From positions 1 to 6,427 of the forward strand of contig JADGQU010000142.1 in the NCBI GenBank assembly GCA_017881545.1: 6,427 bases of DNA, written 5' to 3'. Shown here in pieces: positions 5,560 through 6,427 of this stretch (position 1 is its first letter; every line of letters begins with the position of its first letter). The position numbers and the translations under genes are program-made. The notes below the pieces were generated by a model that saw nothing but the letters and a program-made list of their open reading frames with translations, was not told where the DNA came from and did not search any database. The stretch comes from Gemmatimonadaceae bacterium. Its GTDB lineage: Bacteria > Gemmatimonadota > Gemmatimonadetes > Gemmatimonadales > Gemmatimonadaceae.

Positions 5560-6427
5560 GCGTGGATGCGACGATGACGTCGGCCCTTAGGTCCGCGCCA
5601 GGGGATCCGGAGGTCGCGCTCCCTTCCGCTGACGCGGAAGGCGATCAGGCATTCCCGACGCTGACCGAGGCGCAGATCGCGCGCATCGCTGCGCACGGTC
5701 ACTCGCGCCGAGTGGAAGCCGGCGAAGTGCTCGTGAGAGCAGGCGTCAGGAACGCCAACTTCTTTGTGGTTGTCGCGGGACGCCTGGACATCGTCCAGCT
5801 GTCGGACGGCATCGAGACGCTCATAGTGATACACAAGCCCGGGCAGATCTCGGGCGAGCTCAGCGTCCTCTCGGGCCGGCGCGCGGTCTTTTCCATCCGG
5901 GCTGGTGAGGCGGGCGAAGTGATCGAGGTTGATCACGAGCATTTAATGGCGATCGTGCAGACCGATGCCGATCTGAGCGAGATCCTCATGCGCGCGTTCA
6001 TCCTGCGCCGGGCCAGGTTGATCGCGAGCGGGAGGGGCGATGTCGTACTGATTGGATCGAGACACTCGCAGGACACACTTCGCATCCAGGAATTCCTGAC
6101 GCGCAACAGCCATCCTTACACGTCCATCGATCTCGATCGCGACGCCGGAGCTCAGGAGCTGCTGGATCGGTTCCAGGTCGCCATCAGCGACATCCCCGTT
6201 GTGATCTGCCGTGGCGAAGTAGTCCTGCGGAATCCGAGCAATCGCGACATTGCTGATTGCCTCGGCTACAACGACGCGCTCGATCCGCTTCAGATGCACG
6301 ACGCAGTGATCGTCGGTGCCGGGCCGGCAGGCCTGGCGGCGGCAGTGTACGCAGCGTCGGAAGGCCTCGACGTGCTGGTACTCGAAGCCGGTGCTCCCGG
6401 AGGCCAAGCCGGGTCGAGCTCGAAAAT
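5556..6427 (+). CDS. cNMP-binding / thioredoxin-like / thioredoxin reductase fusion, 3' end cut by window edge
   Basis: The frame is open from GTG 5556 to the window edge (290 residues). A cyclic-nucleotide-binding domain spans about 34-130 (VEAGEVLVRAGVRNANFFVVVAGRLDIV; GELSVLSGRRAVFSI resembles the phosphate-binding cassette). A thioredoxin/glutaredoxin-like domain spans about 160-240 (GDVVLIGSRHSQDTLRIQEFL, DIPVVICRGEVVLRNP). It has SRHS where a CxxC would lie, so it is probably not redox-active itself. From 247 an FAD-binding thioredoxin-reductase domain begins: VIVGAGPAGLAAA (Gly254, 256, 259) and GAPGGQAG. The CxxC and NADPH parts lie beyond the window; the full family length is about 550 aa. 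It would use NADPH to reduce a disulfide partner and might be tuned by a nucleotide ligand. GTG 5556 overlaps the upstream stop (GTGA); ATG 5574 is an alternative start without a clear ribosome binding site. Confidence 0.88.
   Translation, partial: MSVDATMTSALRSAPGDPEVALPSADAEGDQAFPTLTEAQIARIAAHGHSRRVEAGEVLVRAGVRNANFFVVVAGRLDIVQLSDGIETLIVIHKPGQISGELSVLSGRRAVFSIRAGEAGEVIEVDHEHLMAIVQTDADLSEILMRAFILRRARLIASGRGDVVLIGSRHSQDTLRIQEFLTRNSHPYTSIDLDRDAGAQELLDRFQVAISDIPVVICRGEVVLRNPSNRDIADCLGYNDALDPLQMHDAVIVGAGPAGLAAAVYAASEGLDVLVLEAGAPGGQAGSSSK

Overview
The window reads as ordinary chromosomal DNA from a GC-rich (about 60% by eye) free-living bacterium. The protein types fit soil lineages such as Gemmatimonadota, Acidobacteriota or Proteobacteria: Tat-leader α/β hydrolases, an EHN-type epoxide hydrolase, and a cyclic-nucleotide-binding/thioredoxin-reductase fusion. 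I cannot place it more closely from the sequence. There is no sign of an RNA gene, insertion sequence, CRISPR array or phage gene.

Layout. Bases 1-579 hold the 3' part of an epoxide hydrolase, followed by a 16-bp stem-loop that probably ends its transcript. Then come two plus-strand genes 37 bp apart (734-1777 and 1815-2894). They encode an Asp-nucleophile α/β hydrolase and a thioredoxin-fold protein with a DipZ-like C-terminal domain. The folds are unrelated, but both carry the same type of twin-arginine leader. After a 108-bp gap with a possible 12-codon leader ORF come a peroxiredoxin (3003-3554) and a DsbA-like oxidoreductase (3551-4126), overlapping by ATGA. Convergent to them, and overlapping by 4 bp, is a minus-strand alkyltransferase-like DNA-repair protein (4123-4479). 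A 177-bp divergent spacer separates it from a Ser-nucleophile α/β hydrolase (4657-5559). Its stop overlaps the GTG start of a cNMP-binding/thioredoxin-like/thioredoxin-reductase fusion that runs off the right edge.

How it fits together. Two themes are interleaved: removal of electrophiles or esters by hydrolases (epoxide hydrolase, two α/β hydrolases, and ATL for alkylated DNA) and thiol-disulfide chemistry (DipZ-like thioredoxin, peroxiredoxin, DsbA-like protein, thioredoxin reductase fusion). A plausible inference is a stress and detoxification neighbourhood in which the reductase fusion supplies electrons to the cytoplasmic peroxiredoxin or DsbA-like protein, while the Tat-leader pair acts outside the cytoplasm. 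Every gene belongs to a recognisable family. I see no clearly new system. The most notable points are the shared leaders, the CINW (not CINC) site of the thioredoxin protein, and the tight overlaps that organise the locus.
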